This document shows, one piece after another, positions 17,113-25,635 of a stretch of DNA of 64,000 bases (position 1 is its first letter; every line of letters starts with the position of its first letter). The stretch is from Xanthobacter sp. NM-59. GTDB taxonomy: Bacteria; Pseudomonadota; Alphaproteobacteria; Rhizobiales; Xanthobacteraceae. A program made the translations under genes and the position numbers. Location of the stretch: contig NZ_JACBFQ010000007.1 of assembly GCF_021401125.1 (NCBI RefSeq), positions 124,001 to 188,000 on the forward strand, in the 5' to 3' direction. The notes beneath the pieces are model-generated. The model had not been told where the DNA came from and did no database searches. It saw only the letters and a list, made by a program, of their open reading frames with translations.

Positions 17113-17276
17113 GCCACCAAGGGGTGCGCTTTCCAGCGAGGCGGCCCCGGCGTACGTCGAGAACACGCGAACACCTCATGAGTTCACGAATGTCCCTGCT
17201 GCCGTGAGATGGGGACAGCTTTGCCGGCTCACCCGCCAGAAGCGTAGGCCGTGTCGGTCCTAAACCAATGGCTGAC

Positions 17277-17302
17277 GCGATCCGCGAGCGCTCACGGATC
17301 GC
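17277..17302. terminator. Hairpin between convergent genes
   Basis: GCGATCCG and CGGATCGC form a perfect 8-bp stem with a 10-base loop, between the convergent deacetylase and ClC genes. There is no T-run on either side. It could act as a bidirectional terminator or transcript-end stem. Confidence 0.4.
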
Positions 17303-17354
17303 CTCCAAATGCCCCGCCCTCGAAAGGGTCGGATTACCGCCCCTGCCTCCGGGA

Positions 17355-18752
17355 TCAGGCGCGCGGCGCGCCGGCGCCCGCTTCGGGGGAACGCCGCTCG
17401 CGTTCGTCCCAGCCGCCGATCGGCTCGTCTTCCGGCGCTTTGGGCGGGGTCTTGCCGGCCAGGAGCAGGGTGCGCTCCAGCAGCACCTCGTAGATGGGCT
17501 TGCCGCCGAGGGCTTCGGCCACCACGTTGGCGCACACGCAGGTGATGATGACCGGGATCATCAGATTGTAGCCACCCGTCAGCTCCGCCACCAGAACCAT
17601 GCCCACCAGCGGGGCGCGGACGGTGGAGGAGAACAGGCCGCCCATGGCCGCCACGCCGAACGCCATGATGGCCCCGGGAGGCAGTGGCAGCGCCAGCTCC
17701 AGCAGCATGGCGAACAGGATGCCCGCCGAAGTGGCGAGGGCCAGGATCGGCGCGAAGATGCCGCCGGGCACGCCGGTGGAATAGCTCGCCATGGTCATGA
17801 CGAACCGCACCACCACGATCACCGCCATGGTGAGAAGCGGCAGATGATGGGTGGCGAGCGAAACCGCCAGCGCCTCGCCGCCGGTGGTGGCCTCGGGGCG
17901 CAGCACCAGGAGCGGGCCAATGGCCGCGCCCACCACCAGGGGCACCAGATAAGGCGACGCCTTCAGGCCGATCTTGCGCGACAGCTCCAGCGCCGCCACC
18001 ACGGCCCAGTTGAAGATCACGCCCAGCGCGCCCAGCAGCACGCCGAGGCCGGCGAAGGCCGGCATCAGCCAGAACGGCATCTCCGTGGTTTCCAGCGCCA
18101 TCATGGGCGCGGTGCCACCGATGATCTCGGTGACGATGGCGCTCACCACCGACGCGATGATCACCGCGCTATAGGTGCGCAGGCCATATGGAAACTGCCG
18201 CCGCGTCTCCTCGATCACGAACAGGATGGCCGCGAGCGGCGCGTTGAAGGCGGCGGCCAGGCCCGCCGCGCCACCGGCCGCGAGCAGGCCGCGACCATCG
18301 CGCACGCCCAGAACGAACCCGTCTCCCACCGCCTTGGCCACCGAGGCGCCCATGTGGATAGTCGGCCCCTCGCGCCCCAGCACCAGGCCCGAGCCCAGCG
18401 ACAGGATGCCAGCCACGAACTTCACCGGCAGGATGCGCTTCCAGCGCACCTCGCGCTGCCCGTCGAGCGCGCCTTCGATTTCCTGCACGCCGGAACCGGC
18501 CGCCTCGGGCGCGAAGGTGCGCACCAAAAGCACCGACACCAGGACCATGGCGGCGGACACCGCGGCGAGCACCGCCAGCACCTCCGGCCCCTCGAAATAA
18601 GGCAGCACCAGCGCCGGCCATTCCATGGCATAGGCGTAGAGCAGGTGGAACGCGGCGCCGACCGCGCCCGCGACAGTGCCCACCAGGACGGCCAGGAGGT
18701 AATAGGCGGCGTCGCTCATGGCGCGCGGCGTTTCGACAACGGGTTCACCCAT
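17355..18752 (-). CDS. ClC family chloride/proton exchanger
   Basis: An inner-membrane ClC protein of 465 residues with about ten to twelve helices. The anion-site motifs are GSGVQEIEG, GREGPTIHMGASV (the gating Glu) and STGVPGGIFAP. The internal proton Glu is present in AAILFVIEETRRQ, so this should be a coupled 2Cl-/H+ exchanger rather than a channel, as in acid-resistance ClcA. There are no C-terminal CBS domains; the cytoplasmic tail is short, Pro/Glu/Arg-rich and ends near residue 465. It stands alone, with the DUF1850/TRAP operon running towards it on the same strand and a repeat half-copy in the 115 bp gap. Confidence 0.93.
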   Translation of the reverse strand: MGEPVVETPRAMSDAAYYLLAVLVGTVAGAVGAAFHLLYAYAMEWPALVLPYFEGPEVLAVLAAVSAAMVLVSVLLVRTFAPEAAGSGVQEIEGALDGQREVRWKRILPVKFVAGILSLGSGLVLGREGPTIHMGASVAKAVGDGFVLGVRDGRGLLAAGGAAGLAAAFNAPLAAILFVIEETRRQFPYGLRTYSAVIIASVVSAIVTEIIGGTAPMMALETTEMPFWLMPAFAGLGVLLGALGVIFNWAVVAALELSRKIGLKASPYLVPLVVGAAIGPLLVLRPEATTGGEALAVSLATHHLPLLTMAVIVVVRFVMTMASYSTGVPGGIFAPILALATSAGILFAMLLELALPLPPGAIMAFGVAAMGGLFSSTVRAPLVGMVLVAELTGGYNLMIPVIITCVCANVVAEALGGKPIYEVLLERTLLLAGKTPPKAPEDEPIGGWDERERRSPEAGAGAPRA

Positions 18753-18813
18753 GGCGGCAACGGCTCATCTGTGATGCTGACGCGTCGCCGAAAAGGGGGA
18801 CGCCCTCTTCCCT

Positions 18814-18850
18814 TAGAGCATTTTGGCCGGGCGTTGAATTGCGAATCTGG
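18814..18850. repeat. Dispersed AGAGCATTT repeat, half copy
   Basis: TAGAGCATTT followed by GGGCGTTGAATTGCG resembles the element at 56317-56357, which has the same order with a closing inverted arm. Here the second arm is missing. Short TAGAGCATTTT elements of this kind are scattered between genes in many Hyphomicrobiales. Confidence 0.5.
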
Positions 18851-18867
18851 ACCGGGAGGTTCCCGCC

Positions 18868-19236
18868 TCATTCGCAGGTGGTGAGGCGCACGGGGTCCGC
18901 CTCGGGCGGCACCAAGCCCCCCATGGGGCGGCAGGTGTCGCCCATGCACACCCGCCAATCGGCGGTGGCGCCGGAGCGCCGCAGCAGCACATCCTTCTGC
19001 GGCGGCAGGCGCGGGTGGGCGACATAAAAGCCGCCCTCCAGCACCGAATCCTCGGGCGGCTCCATGCCCGCGCCCGATCCCTGCACCCGAACCTCGGTGA
19101 GCACGAGGCCCTCGGGGGTCGCCCGCCAGGTCTCGCGCCACTCGCTCTTCTGCACCGAATGGGTCCAGGCCAGGGTGAAGATGGCGGCAAGCCGCACCAT
19201 CTGCCCCCCGGCCGCCAGGCAGGCGACGAGGCCCAT
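18868..19236 (-). CDS. DUF1850 protein, TRAP-transporter associated
   Basis: A small protein of 122 residues with a hydrophobic N-terminus (MGLVACLAAGGQMVRLAAIF) that is probably a signal or anchor. The DUF1850 signature FTLAWTHSVQKSEWRETW is clear, as is the later pair of Cys (CMGDTC) and a C-terminal Cys. Its function is unknown. DUF1850 genes are commonly found next to fused TRAP permeases, and here the ATG lies five bases after the TRAP permease stop. I infer an accessory role in the TAXI-TRAP uptake system. Confidence 0.8.
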   Translation of the reverse strand: MGLVACLAAGGQMVRLAAIFTLAWTHSVQKSEWRETWRATPEGLVLTEVRVQGSGAGMEPPEDSVLEGGFYVAHPRLPPQKDVLLRRSGATADWRVCMGDTCRPMGGLVPPEADPVRLTTCE

Positions 19237-19241
19237 CGCGC

Positions 19242-21371
19242 TCAGGCCGTGGCCGCCCGGGCGCGGGAGCGCCAGACGTGCCAGGCCAGGAAGGCGATGG
19301 AGGCGGCAAAGCCCGCCTCATCGGACAACGGCAGGGCGGCGATGAGCAGTGCCGCCGCCGCGAACGCCCACACCCGCTCCATCACATTGAGCGGCGACAG
19401 TAGGTAGCCGGTGGCGGTGCCCGCCCACAGGATGATGGCGAGAAGCGCCTTCACCACCACATAGATCACCGCCGGCCAGAAGCCGATGACACCGGACATG
19501 GGGTCGCCGTCCTGCAGCATCAGGGCCGGAGAATAGACCGCCATGAAGGGCACCACATAGCCCGCGAGGGCGATGCGGGTGGCGGTGACGCCGATCAGCG
19601 GCCCCGAGGCGCCGGCGATGGGCGCTGCGGCGAAGGCGGCCAGCGCCACCGGCGGGGTGAGATCCGCCATGATGCCGAAATAGAAGACGAACATGTGGGA
19701 GACGATCAGCGGCACCCCGAGCGCCAGCAGCGCCGGGCCGGCGATGGAGGCGGTGATGATGTAGTTCGGGATGGTGGGCAGCCCCATGCCGAGCACGAGG
19801 CAGGCGATCATGGTCAGGATCAGCGAGAGGAACAGCGAGCTCTTGCCCACTTCCACCACGAAGGTGGCAAAGGTGGTGGCCACGCCGGTGAGGGTGAACA
19901 CGCCGATCATGGTGCCCACCAGGGCGCAGGCGATACCCACCGGCAGCGCGTTGCGCGCGCCGTCGGCCATGCTCTCGATGGAAATACGCAGCGTCTCGCG
20001 CCCGCCCTTCACGAACAGCAGCAGCAGCACCAGCGCGGCCACCGCCGTCGCCACGCCATTGATGCCGTATTCGAGGAAGCTCGCGGCCGCGATGCCGAGC
20101 ACGATCCAGAACAGCACGCGCAGGCCATAGGGCCCGATCACCCGCGCCACCGGCGTGCCCAGCACGATGAGGGCCGTCAAGGCCAGGCCCACCGTGCCGG
20201 CGAACAGCGGCGTGTAGCCGGAGAACAGCAGCCACACCAGCACGCCCAGCGGCAGCAGCAGATACCAGCGGTTCTTAAGCGCCAGCCAGGCATTGGGGCA
20301 CTGGGCCTTGGGCAGGCCGGAGAGGCCGTGCTTGCCCGCTTCCAGGTGCACCATGGCGAACACGGTGAAGAAATAGAGGAAGGCCGGGATCACCGCCGCC
20401 GTGGCGATGGTGGCATAGGGCACATCGATGGTCTCAGCCATGATGAAGGCCACGGCGCCCATCACCGGCGGCATGATCTGCCCGCCCATGGAGGCCGTCG
20501 CCTCCACCGCGCCGGCGAAGGCGGGCTTGTAGCCGAAATTCTTCATCAGCGGGATGGTGAACTGGCCGGTGGTGACCACATTCGCCACGCCCGAGCCATT
20601 GATGGTGCCCATGAGCGCCGAGGAGATCACCGAAACCTTCGCCGGCCCGCCCTTCGAGTGGCCCACCGTGCCCATGGCCAGATCATTGAAGAGCTGGATC
20701 ATCCCCGCGCGCTCGAGAAAGGCGCCGAACAGGATGAACAGGAAGATATAGGAGGAGGACACATAAGTGGGTGTGCCGTAAATGCCCTCGGTGCCGAGGA
20801 ACATCTGGTCCACCACCTGCACGAAGTCATAGGGCCGGTGGTCCAGCGGCGGCGGCAGATATTGCCCGAACAGGCCGTAAAGGATGAAGCCGGCGCAGAT
20901 GACGGGCAGCGCGAAGCCCATGAGCCGCCGCGAGCCCTCGAACACCAGGATCACCGCGATGGTGCCCACCACGATGTCCATGGTGGACGGATCGCCCGCC
21001 CGCGCGATGAGGTCGGAATAGAACACCCAGTGGTAGAGGCCGACGATGAAGGAGGCGATGCCCAGCCCCCACAAGGCATAACGCTTGGCACCCTCCCGAT
21101 GATTGCCGGCGATCGCGAACACCACCAACAGCAGGAAGCCCACATGGACCGAGCGCACGATCTGGCTCGGCAGCGGGCTCCAGGCGGCGGTGATGATCTG
21201 GAAGGTGGAGAAGAGCACGGCGATCCAGAACACCGCCCGGCCCCAGGAGCCACGCCCCCAGGTCAGGTCGAGCAGCGAATCATCCACAACCACCGCAGCG
21301 CCGTGGTTCGGATCCTTGATGTCGTGGCTCACCGGCGGGTTGGTGGTGGGCGTGTGGAGCGATTGCGTCAT
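19242..21371 (-). CDS. TRAP transporter fused permease (4TM/12TM, DctQM fusion)
   Basis: The inner-membrane subunit of a sodium-driven TRAP importer, 709 residues. An N-terminal small-subunit-like part (about residues 40-170) is fused to a large DctM-like part. Characteristic blocks are VISSALMGTINGSGVANVVTTG-like (ISSALMGTINGSGVANVV), ATASMGGQIMPPVMGAVAF, LGMGLPTIPNYI and MADLTPPVALAAFAAAPIAG, the last being the second half-site. Fused permeases of this kind pair with TAXI-type receptors, and one is encoded 340 bp upstream. A DUF1850 gene follows. The start ATG at 21371 lacks a clear ribosome binding site. Confidence 0.94.
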   Translation of the reverse strand: MTQSLHTPTTNPPVSHDIKDPNHGAAVVVDDSLLDLTWGRGSWGRAVFWIAVLFSTFQIITAAWSPLPSQIVRSVHVGFLLLVVFAIAGNHREGAKRYALWGLGIASFIVGLYHWVFYSDLIARAGDPSTMDIVVGTIAVILVFEGSRRLMGFALPVICAGFILYGLFGQYLPPPLDHRPYDFVQVVDQMFLGTEGIYGTPTYVSSSYIFLFILFGAFLERAGMIQLFNDLAMGTVGHSKGGPAKVSVISSALMGTINGSGVANVVTTGQFTIPLMKNFGYKPAFAGAVEATASMGGQIMPPVMGAVAFIMAETIDVPYATIATAAVIPAFLYFFTVFAMVHLEAGKHGLSGLPKAQCPNAWLALKNRWYLLLPLGVLVWLLFSGYTPLFAGTVGLALTALIVLGTPVARVIGPYGLRVLFWIVLGIAAASFLEYGINGVATAVAALVLLLLFVKGGRETLRISIESMADGARNALPVGIACALVGTMIGVFTLTGVATTFATFVVEVGKSSLFLSLILTMIACLVLGMGLPTIPNYIITASIAGPALLALGVPLIVSHMFVFYFGIMADLTPPVALAAFAAAPIAGASGPLIGVTATRIALAGYVVPFMAVYSPALMLQDGDPMSGVIGFWPAVIYVVVKALLAIILWAGTATGYLLSPLNVMERVWAFAAAALLIAALPLSDEAGFAASIAFLAWHVWRSRARAATA

Positions 21372-21711
21372 GGCGGCTCGAACTCAGAACAGGCGTGATG
21401 GAAACGAAAACGTGGCGGCGACCGGAATAGCTTTGCCCGGCGAGCGTCCCCATGGCGAAGACGCCCCACCGGCAGCACGGCTTGAGGAGCGCGGGCTTCT
21501 CACCCCCGGGGAGCCCGCGAGCGCTCCGCCATGCGGAACGCTTGGAAGCCTCAAGTGGTTCAACCGAATGCGTTGGCCTGCGGTCGCACTCACCCGGTGG
21601 CATGGCCTGCCCGGGCAATGACAACGCCGCGGCTCCGGCAGTGCCTGCATCGGCAGGCTGGGCCGCGGCGACGCGCTCATGATGGGCAGGCGCCGCGGAC
21701 CGGAGCGGACA
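21372..21711. other. Gap inside the TRAP operon
   Basis: 340 bp separate the receptor stop from the permease start, long for an operon. The receptor-proximal end holds a branched hairpin (next entry). Nothing in the rest looks coding. Confidence 0.45.
21626..21669 (-). terminator. Nested hairpin between TAXI receptor and permease genes
   Basis: GCCGCGGC at 21626-21633 pairs with the same palindrome at 21662-21669, enclosing an inner stem GCCTGC/GCAGGC with a 4-base loop. No T-run follows. It sits 43-86 bp after the receptor stop, so it could stabilise or end the short receptor mRNA. Receptors are usually needed in excess over the permease. Confidence 0.45.
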
Positions 21712-22653
21712 TCAGGGCGTGATGCCCTTTTCCTTGAAATACTTCTCGGCGCCGGGATGGAAGGGCACCGGCGAGCCCTTCATGGCATTCTCGAGCTTGA
21801 TGCCCTTGGCGGCGGAATGGGCCGCGGCCAGTTCCGGCAGATTGTCGTAGATGGCCTTGGTGATCTCGTAGACCTCTTCGTCCTTGAGGCCGGCACGGGT
21901 CACCAGGAAATTGGGCACCGCCGCAGTCACCACGTCCGCCGACTGGCCTTCATAGGTCCCGGCCGGAATGGTGGTGGAGAGATACGGCGCGCCGATCTTG
22001 GCCACCACGTCGGCGGGCACCTCCACCACGACGATCGGAACCGAATTCGCCAGATCCTTGATGGAGGCGACGCCCAGGCCGGCCGACTGCAAGGTGGCGT
22101 CGAGCTGGCGATTCTTCATCAGCTCCACCGATTCGGCGAAGGGCAGGTACTCAACCTTGCCCATGTCGTCATATTTCAGGCCGGCGGCGCCCAGAATGGC
22201 GCGGGCGTTCAGCTCGGTTCCCGAGCGCGGCGCGCCCACGGAGATGCGCTTGCCCTTCAGGTCGGCGATGGTCTTGATGCCGGAATCCTTGGCCGCGACG
22301 ATCTGAATGTAATTGGGATAGATGCCGCCCAGGGCGCGCACCTTGGTGAGGGGGGTCTTGAAGCCCGCCTCTTCCTTGCCGGCCGCGCCGTCGGCGAGGC
22401 TGTCGGCCAGGGTGAAGCCCACCTCGCCCTTGCCCTGCTGCAGCAGGTTCAGATTCTCCACCGAAGCCTTCGTGGCCTGCACCGAAGGCCGCGCGCCCGG
22501 CACCTTCTCGCCGATGAGCTTGGAGACGGCGACGCCGAGCGGATAGTAAACGCCCGAGGTACCACCGGTGAGCACATTGACGAATTCGGCCTTGGCCGCC
22601 ACCGGCGTCAAAACCAGTGCGGACACGACGGCCGCCGTGAGTGCACGGAGCAT
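21712..22653 (-). CDS. TAXI family TRAP transporter solute-binding receptor
   Basis: Periplasmic substrate receptor, 313 residues. The signal peptide (MLRALTAAVVSALVLTPVAAKAEF) is cleaved after AKA. The TAXI family start LTGGTSGVYYPLGVAVSKLI is followed by VNLLQQGKGEVGFTLADS-like (NLNLLQQGKGEVGF), LKGKRISVGAPRSGTELNARAIL split over one loop, and the late VPNFLVTRAGLKDEEVYEIT. I prefer the ATG at 22653 because GGGAG lies 7 bases upstream; the ATG at 22659 would leave only one base of spacing. It is divergent from a glycerate kinase gene, so a hydroxy acid such as glycerate is a guess for the substrate. Confidence 0.93.
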   Translation of the reverse strand: MLRALTAAVVSALVLTPVAAKAEFVNVLTGGTSGVYYPLGVAVSKLIGEKVPGARPSVQATKASVENLNLLQQGKGEVGFTLADSLADGAAGKEEAGFKTPLTKVRALGGIYPNYIQIVAAKDSGIKTIADLKGKRISVGAPRSGTELNARAILGAAGLKYDDMGKVEYLPFAESVELMKNRQLDATLQSAGLGVASIKDLANSVPIVVVEVPADVVAKIGAPYLSTTIPAGTYEGQSADVVTAAVPNFLVTRAGLKDEEVYEITKAIYDNLPELAAAHSAAKGIKLENAMKGSPVPFHPGAEKYFKEKGITP

Positions 22654-22823
22654 GGGCATTCTCCCTATAGCGTTAGTGGTTGTTAATTGAGAGTGAAGCT
22701 AGCGGCTCTTTCCGTAAAGGCCAGCATCTTTTACCCATCTCGAACGAAAGTCTAATCCACGGCGCCCGGGCGGGTTATTTGGTCCGTGCATTTCGCGCGT
22801 TGATTGCAGACAAGGAGCGGAAC

Positions 22824-24095
22824 ATGCCTGCGGAAAAAGAGATTCTGCTGTCGCTGTTCCAGGCGGCCCTGGAGGCGGCGTTGCCCGAGGGCAAATTCAA
22901 GGGCCGGCTGCCGCCGGCGCCGCAGGGGCGCACCCTGGTGCTCGGCGCTGGCAAGGCGGCGGCGCGCATGGCCCGCGCGTTCGAAGAGGAATGGGGCCGG
23001 CCTTGCGAGGGGCTCGTCATCACCCGCTACGGCCACAGCTGTCCCACGCGCTTCGTCGAGGTGGTGGAAGCGGCCCATCCGGTGCCCGACGCGGCCGGCT
23101 GCGAGGCTACCCGCCGCATGATGGAGCTGGCGCGCGGCGCGGGCGTGGACGACCTCGTCGTGGTGCTGATCTCCGGCGGCGCCTCGGCCCTGCTGACCGC
23201 CCCCGCGCCGGGGCTCACCCTGGCCGACAAGCAGGCGCTCAATGCCGCGCTTCTGGCATCCGGCGCGCCCATCGGAGTGATGAACCGGGTGCGCAAGGCG
23301 GTCTCGGCGGTGAAGGGCGGCCGGCTGGCGGCGGCCATCGCCCCCGCCCGATCCGTCACCTACCTGATTTCCGATGTGCCCGGCGATGACCCCGCAATCA
23401 TCGGCTCCGGCCCCACTGTTGCCGAGCCCTCCGACCCGGAAGGGGTGCTGGAGCTGCTGGCGCGCTATGGCATCCCAACGTCCCCCGCCCTCGCCGCGGC
23501 CATCCGCGCCAACCGGCTGGAGCCGCTGCCACCGGCCTGCGAGCTGCACCTCATCGCCACGCCGCTGATGGCCCTTCAGGCGGCGGCGGAGCAGGCCCGC
23601 GCGCTCGGCATCACGCCACTGATATTGGGGGATGCCATCGAGGGCGAGGCGCGCGAAGTGGGCATCGCCCTGGCGGGGATCGCACGGTCAGCCGCCACCC
23701 ATGGCCTGCCGGCGCGGCCGCCCTGCGTTCTGCTCTCCGGCGGCGAGACGACAGTGACCCTCGGCGGGCGCGGGTGCGGCCGGGGCGGACGCAATGCGGA
23801 ATTCCTGCTCGCTCTGACGGCCGCGCTGGGCGGCGCGCCCGGCATTTCCGCCCTCGCCTGCGATACGGACGGCATTGACGGGACACAGGACAATGCCGGT
23901 GCCTGGAGCGATTCGCACACCCTCGCCCTCGCGCGGGAGATCGGCCTCGATATCCCGGCCGCCTTGGCCGACCACAATGCCCATGGCGTTTTCGAAAATC
24001 TCGACCAGCTGGTGATGACCGGCCCCACATTGACCAATGTCAATGATTTCAGGGCCATATTGGTGCAGGAAGGTAAATTGAATTCCCTTCCGTGA
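22824..24095 (+). CDS. Glycerate 2-kinase (DUF4147/MOFRL family)
   Basis: Predicted to phosphorylate D-glycerate to 2-phosphoglycerate; older annotations of this family call it hydroxypyruvate reductase (TtuD). 423 residues. The N-terminal part has the nucleotide loop LVLGAGKAAARMARAFEE and LISGGASALLTAPAPGLTLA; the C-terminal MOFRL domain has LSGGETTVTLGG, GGRNAEFLLALTAAL and ACDTDGIDGTQDNAG. The ATG at 22824 has AAGGAG 6 bases upstream. Longer in-frame starts lie in the TRAP promoter region and are rejected. It is divergent from the TAXI-TRAP operon with 170 bp between, which suggests shared control and a joint uptake-and-use role. Confidence 0.92.
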   Translation: MPAEKEILLSLFQAALEAALPEGKFKGRLPPAPQGRTLVLGAGKAAARMARAFEEEWGRPCEGLVITRYGHSCPTRFVEVVEAAHPVPDAAGCEATRRMMELARGAGVDDLVVVLISGGASALLTAPAPGLTLADKQALNAALLASGAPIGVMNRVRKAVSAVKGGRLAAAIAPARSVTYLISDVPGDDPAIIGSGPTVAEPSDPEGVLELLARYGIPTSPALAAAIRANRLEPLPPACELHLIATPLMALQAAAEQARALGITPLILGDAIEGEAREVGIALAGIARSAATHGLPARPPCVLLSGGETTVTLGGRGCGRGGRNAEFLLALTAALGGAPGISALACDTDGIDGTQDNAGAWSDSHTLALAREIGLDIPAALADHNAHGVFENLDQLVMTGPTLTNVNDFRAILVQEGKLNSLP

Positions 24096-24330
24096 GATGA
24101 TCACGGCTGAATGGTGGCGCATGCCCGCCGTCAGGTCGTGACGGTTCTGCAAATGGCGCATAGCAGCCACAGGGCCTGCAATTGCAACGGTTTGCCACTC
24201 ATCGCCCCCGTAGGGAAGAACTTTCTTACCTAAAGGTTAACGTCAGCACCCTTGACCTTTGCTGCGCTGCACATAATTTTCGGCGCTGGAGGAACCGGAG
24301 GGCTTCAAGACGCCAAGTCTGGAGACCAAT

Positions 24331-24957
24331 ATGACCGATCAGGTCACACCGGGCATCATCCGCAAGCTTTGGGCCGGGGAAGCGGAGATCTTCAAGGATC
24401 ACCTTCTCAGGCTCGATGTGGAGAGCCGGCGTTTCAGATTCGGCTCAGCGGTGTCTGCCGAGTTCATTGAGCGATATGCGGCGCGGGCGTTCCGTACCGG
24501 TGCAATCGTTCACGGTTATTTCGTTGACGGCACGCTGAGAGCCGCGGCGGAGCTTTACCCCATGGGCGACGTGCTGCCCGGAGAAGCCGAAGCCGCGTTC
24601 AGCGTGGAACGGGAATTCCAGAACCACGGCCTCGGCACCCTGTTGCTGGAGCGTGTGATTCTCGCGGCGCGCAATCGCGGCATCCGCACCCTGTGCCTGA
24701 ACTGCCTGGCACAGAACCGCCGGATGCAGCAGATCGCCCGCAAGTTCGATGCCGATCTCAGCTTCGACACCGATGAGGTGGTGGCGGAGCTGAAGGCCCC
24801 CTTCCCCACCGCCATGTCCCTGGCGCGGGAAGCGGCGGCGGACGCTCAGGGCATGGCGGGTGCCGTGCTGCAGGCCCAGCGCCTCGCCACCGGGCGGCTG
24901 TTCGGCATGTTCATGCCGGCCAACGACGTGCGCGAGCTGGAAGCCACCGGCTCCTGA
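24331..24957 (+). CDS. GNAT family N-acetyltransferase
   Basis: 208 residues with a single GNAT fold. The acetyl-CoA loop is seen as FQNHGLGTLLLERVILAARN (Q/R-x2-G-x-G/A type), then the conserved Asn in LNCLAQNRRMQQIARKF. GGAG lies 6 bases before the ATG. A TTGACC hexamer at 24252 followed by ATAATT may be its promoter, though the spacing is short (15). An efficient terminator closes the single-gene unit. The substrate cannot be told; the C-terminal 50 residues are helical and unlike known enzymes. Confidence 0.85.
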   Translation: MTDQVTPGIIRKLWAGEAEIFKDHLLRLDVESRRFRFGSAVSAEFIERYAARAFRTGAIVHGYFVDGTLRAAAELYPMGDVLPGEAEAAFSVEREFQNHGLGTLLLERVILAARNRGIRTLCLNCLAQNRRMQQIARKFDADLSFDTDEVVAELKAPFPTAMSLAREAAADAQGMAGAVLQAQRLATGRLFGMFMPANDVRELEATGS

Positions 24958-25001
24958 AGCCGGAAAGCCAGCCAGGACAACAAGTCCGTTGAGAGAAAGA
25001 A

Positions 25002-25029
25002 GGCGGTGCCGCAAGGCGCCGCCTTTTTT
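25002..25029 (+). terminator. Rho-independent terminator after GNAT gene
   Basis: GGCGGTGCC pairs with GGCGCCGCC (one G-T pair) around a GCAA tetraloop, followed by six T. It lies 45 bp after the GNAT stop. Confidence 0.9.
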
Positions 25030-25066
25030 CGTGCGCCGGCGCCCGGTGCGACCAGGCCGGCGCCCC

Positions 25067-25396
25067 TCAATGGGCCATGGTCTTGGAGAACAGGTTCACC
25101 ACCGCCACCCCGGCAATGATGAGGCCGAGGCCGAGGATCGCCGGCAGGTCCAGCGCCTGCCCGTAATAGATCCAGGCGAAGCCCGCCACGAGCACGATGC
25201 CCACCGCCGACCAGATGGCGTAGACGACGCCCACCGGCAGTTCCCGCACGGTGATCGACAGGCAATAGAAGGCGACCACATAGCCGAGGCCCACCACCAG
25301 CGAGGGCACCAGCCGGGTGAAACCCTCCGTGGACTTGAGGGCGGAGGTGGCGATCACTTCGGCGACGATGGCGATGGCGAGATAAAGATAGCTCAT
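25067..25396 (-). CDS. Small multidrug resistance (SMR) family transporter
   Basis: A four-helix inner-membrane protein of 109 residues that works as a dimer and exchanges protons for cationic drugs or guanidinium-like compounds. MSYLYLAIAIVAEVIATSAL carries the essential membrane Glu in helix 1. YAIWSAVGIVLVA and LGLGLIIAGVAVVNLFS are typical of EmrE/QacE-type members rather than Gdx. The start at 25396 is the conserved MSYLYL; a longer frame has no family match. It is convergent with the GNAT gene and separated by its terminator. Confidence 0.93.
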   Translation of the reverse strand: MSYLYLAIAIVAEVIATSALKSTEGFTRLVPSLVVGLGYVVAFYCLSITVRELPVGVVYAIWSAVGIVLVAGFAWIYYGQALDLPAILGLGLIIAGVAVVNLFSKTMAH

Positions 25397-25598
25397 GGGC
25401 GGCAGGGCTCGCGGCGAGATCGGCGGGAGGAGGTCCCCCGCATTCCAGGAAACAGGACCGGATGGCCGCCACGCAAGCGGCAAGCCGCCCGCAGACGAGT
25501 GGGAAGCCCGCTACGCCGCCCTTATCCTCTTTCACTGAAGCTTCAGCCTATTTTTCTTTATAGGAAAAAGACATCCTCACTCTGAAAAATATTCACCT

Positions 25599-25618
25599 CC
25601 CCTGTCGGCATACAGGGG
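25599..25618 (-). terminator. Hairpin downstream of dnaE2
   Basis: CCCCTGT and ACAGGGG form a 7-bp stem with a 6-base loop, 18 bp after the dnaE2 stop. A run of five T on the minus strand follows after about ten bases, so it is a weak intrinsic terminator candidate for the imuA-imuB-dnaE2 transcript. Confidence 0.45.
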
Positions 25619-25635
25619 GGCAAGGGAAGGCGACG

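Noticed and set aside
21550-21580. GGTTCAACCGAATGCG, resembling a tRNA T-loop
   Set aside because: No matching acceptor, D or anticodon stems around it; no tRNA gene is supported anywhere in the window.
24252-24278. TTGACC...ATAATT as a sigma-70 promoter of the GNAT gene
   Set aside because: Spacing of about 15 bp is short and the -10 match is poor; mentioned in the gene entry but not listed as a feature.
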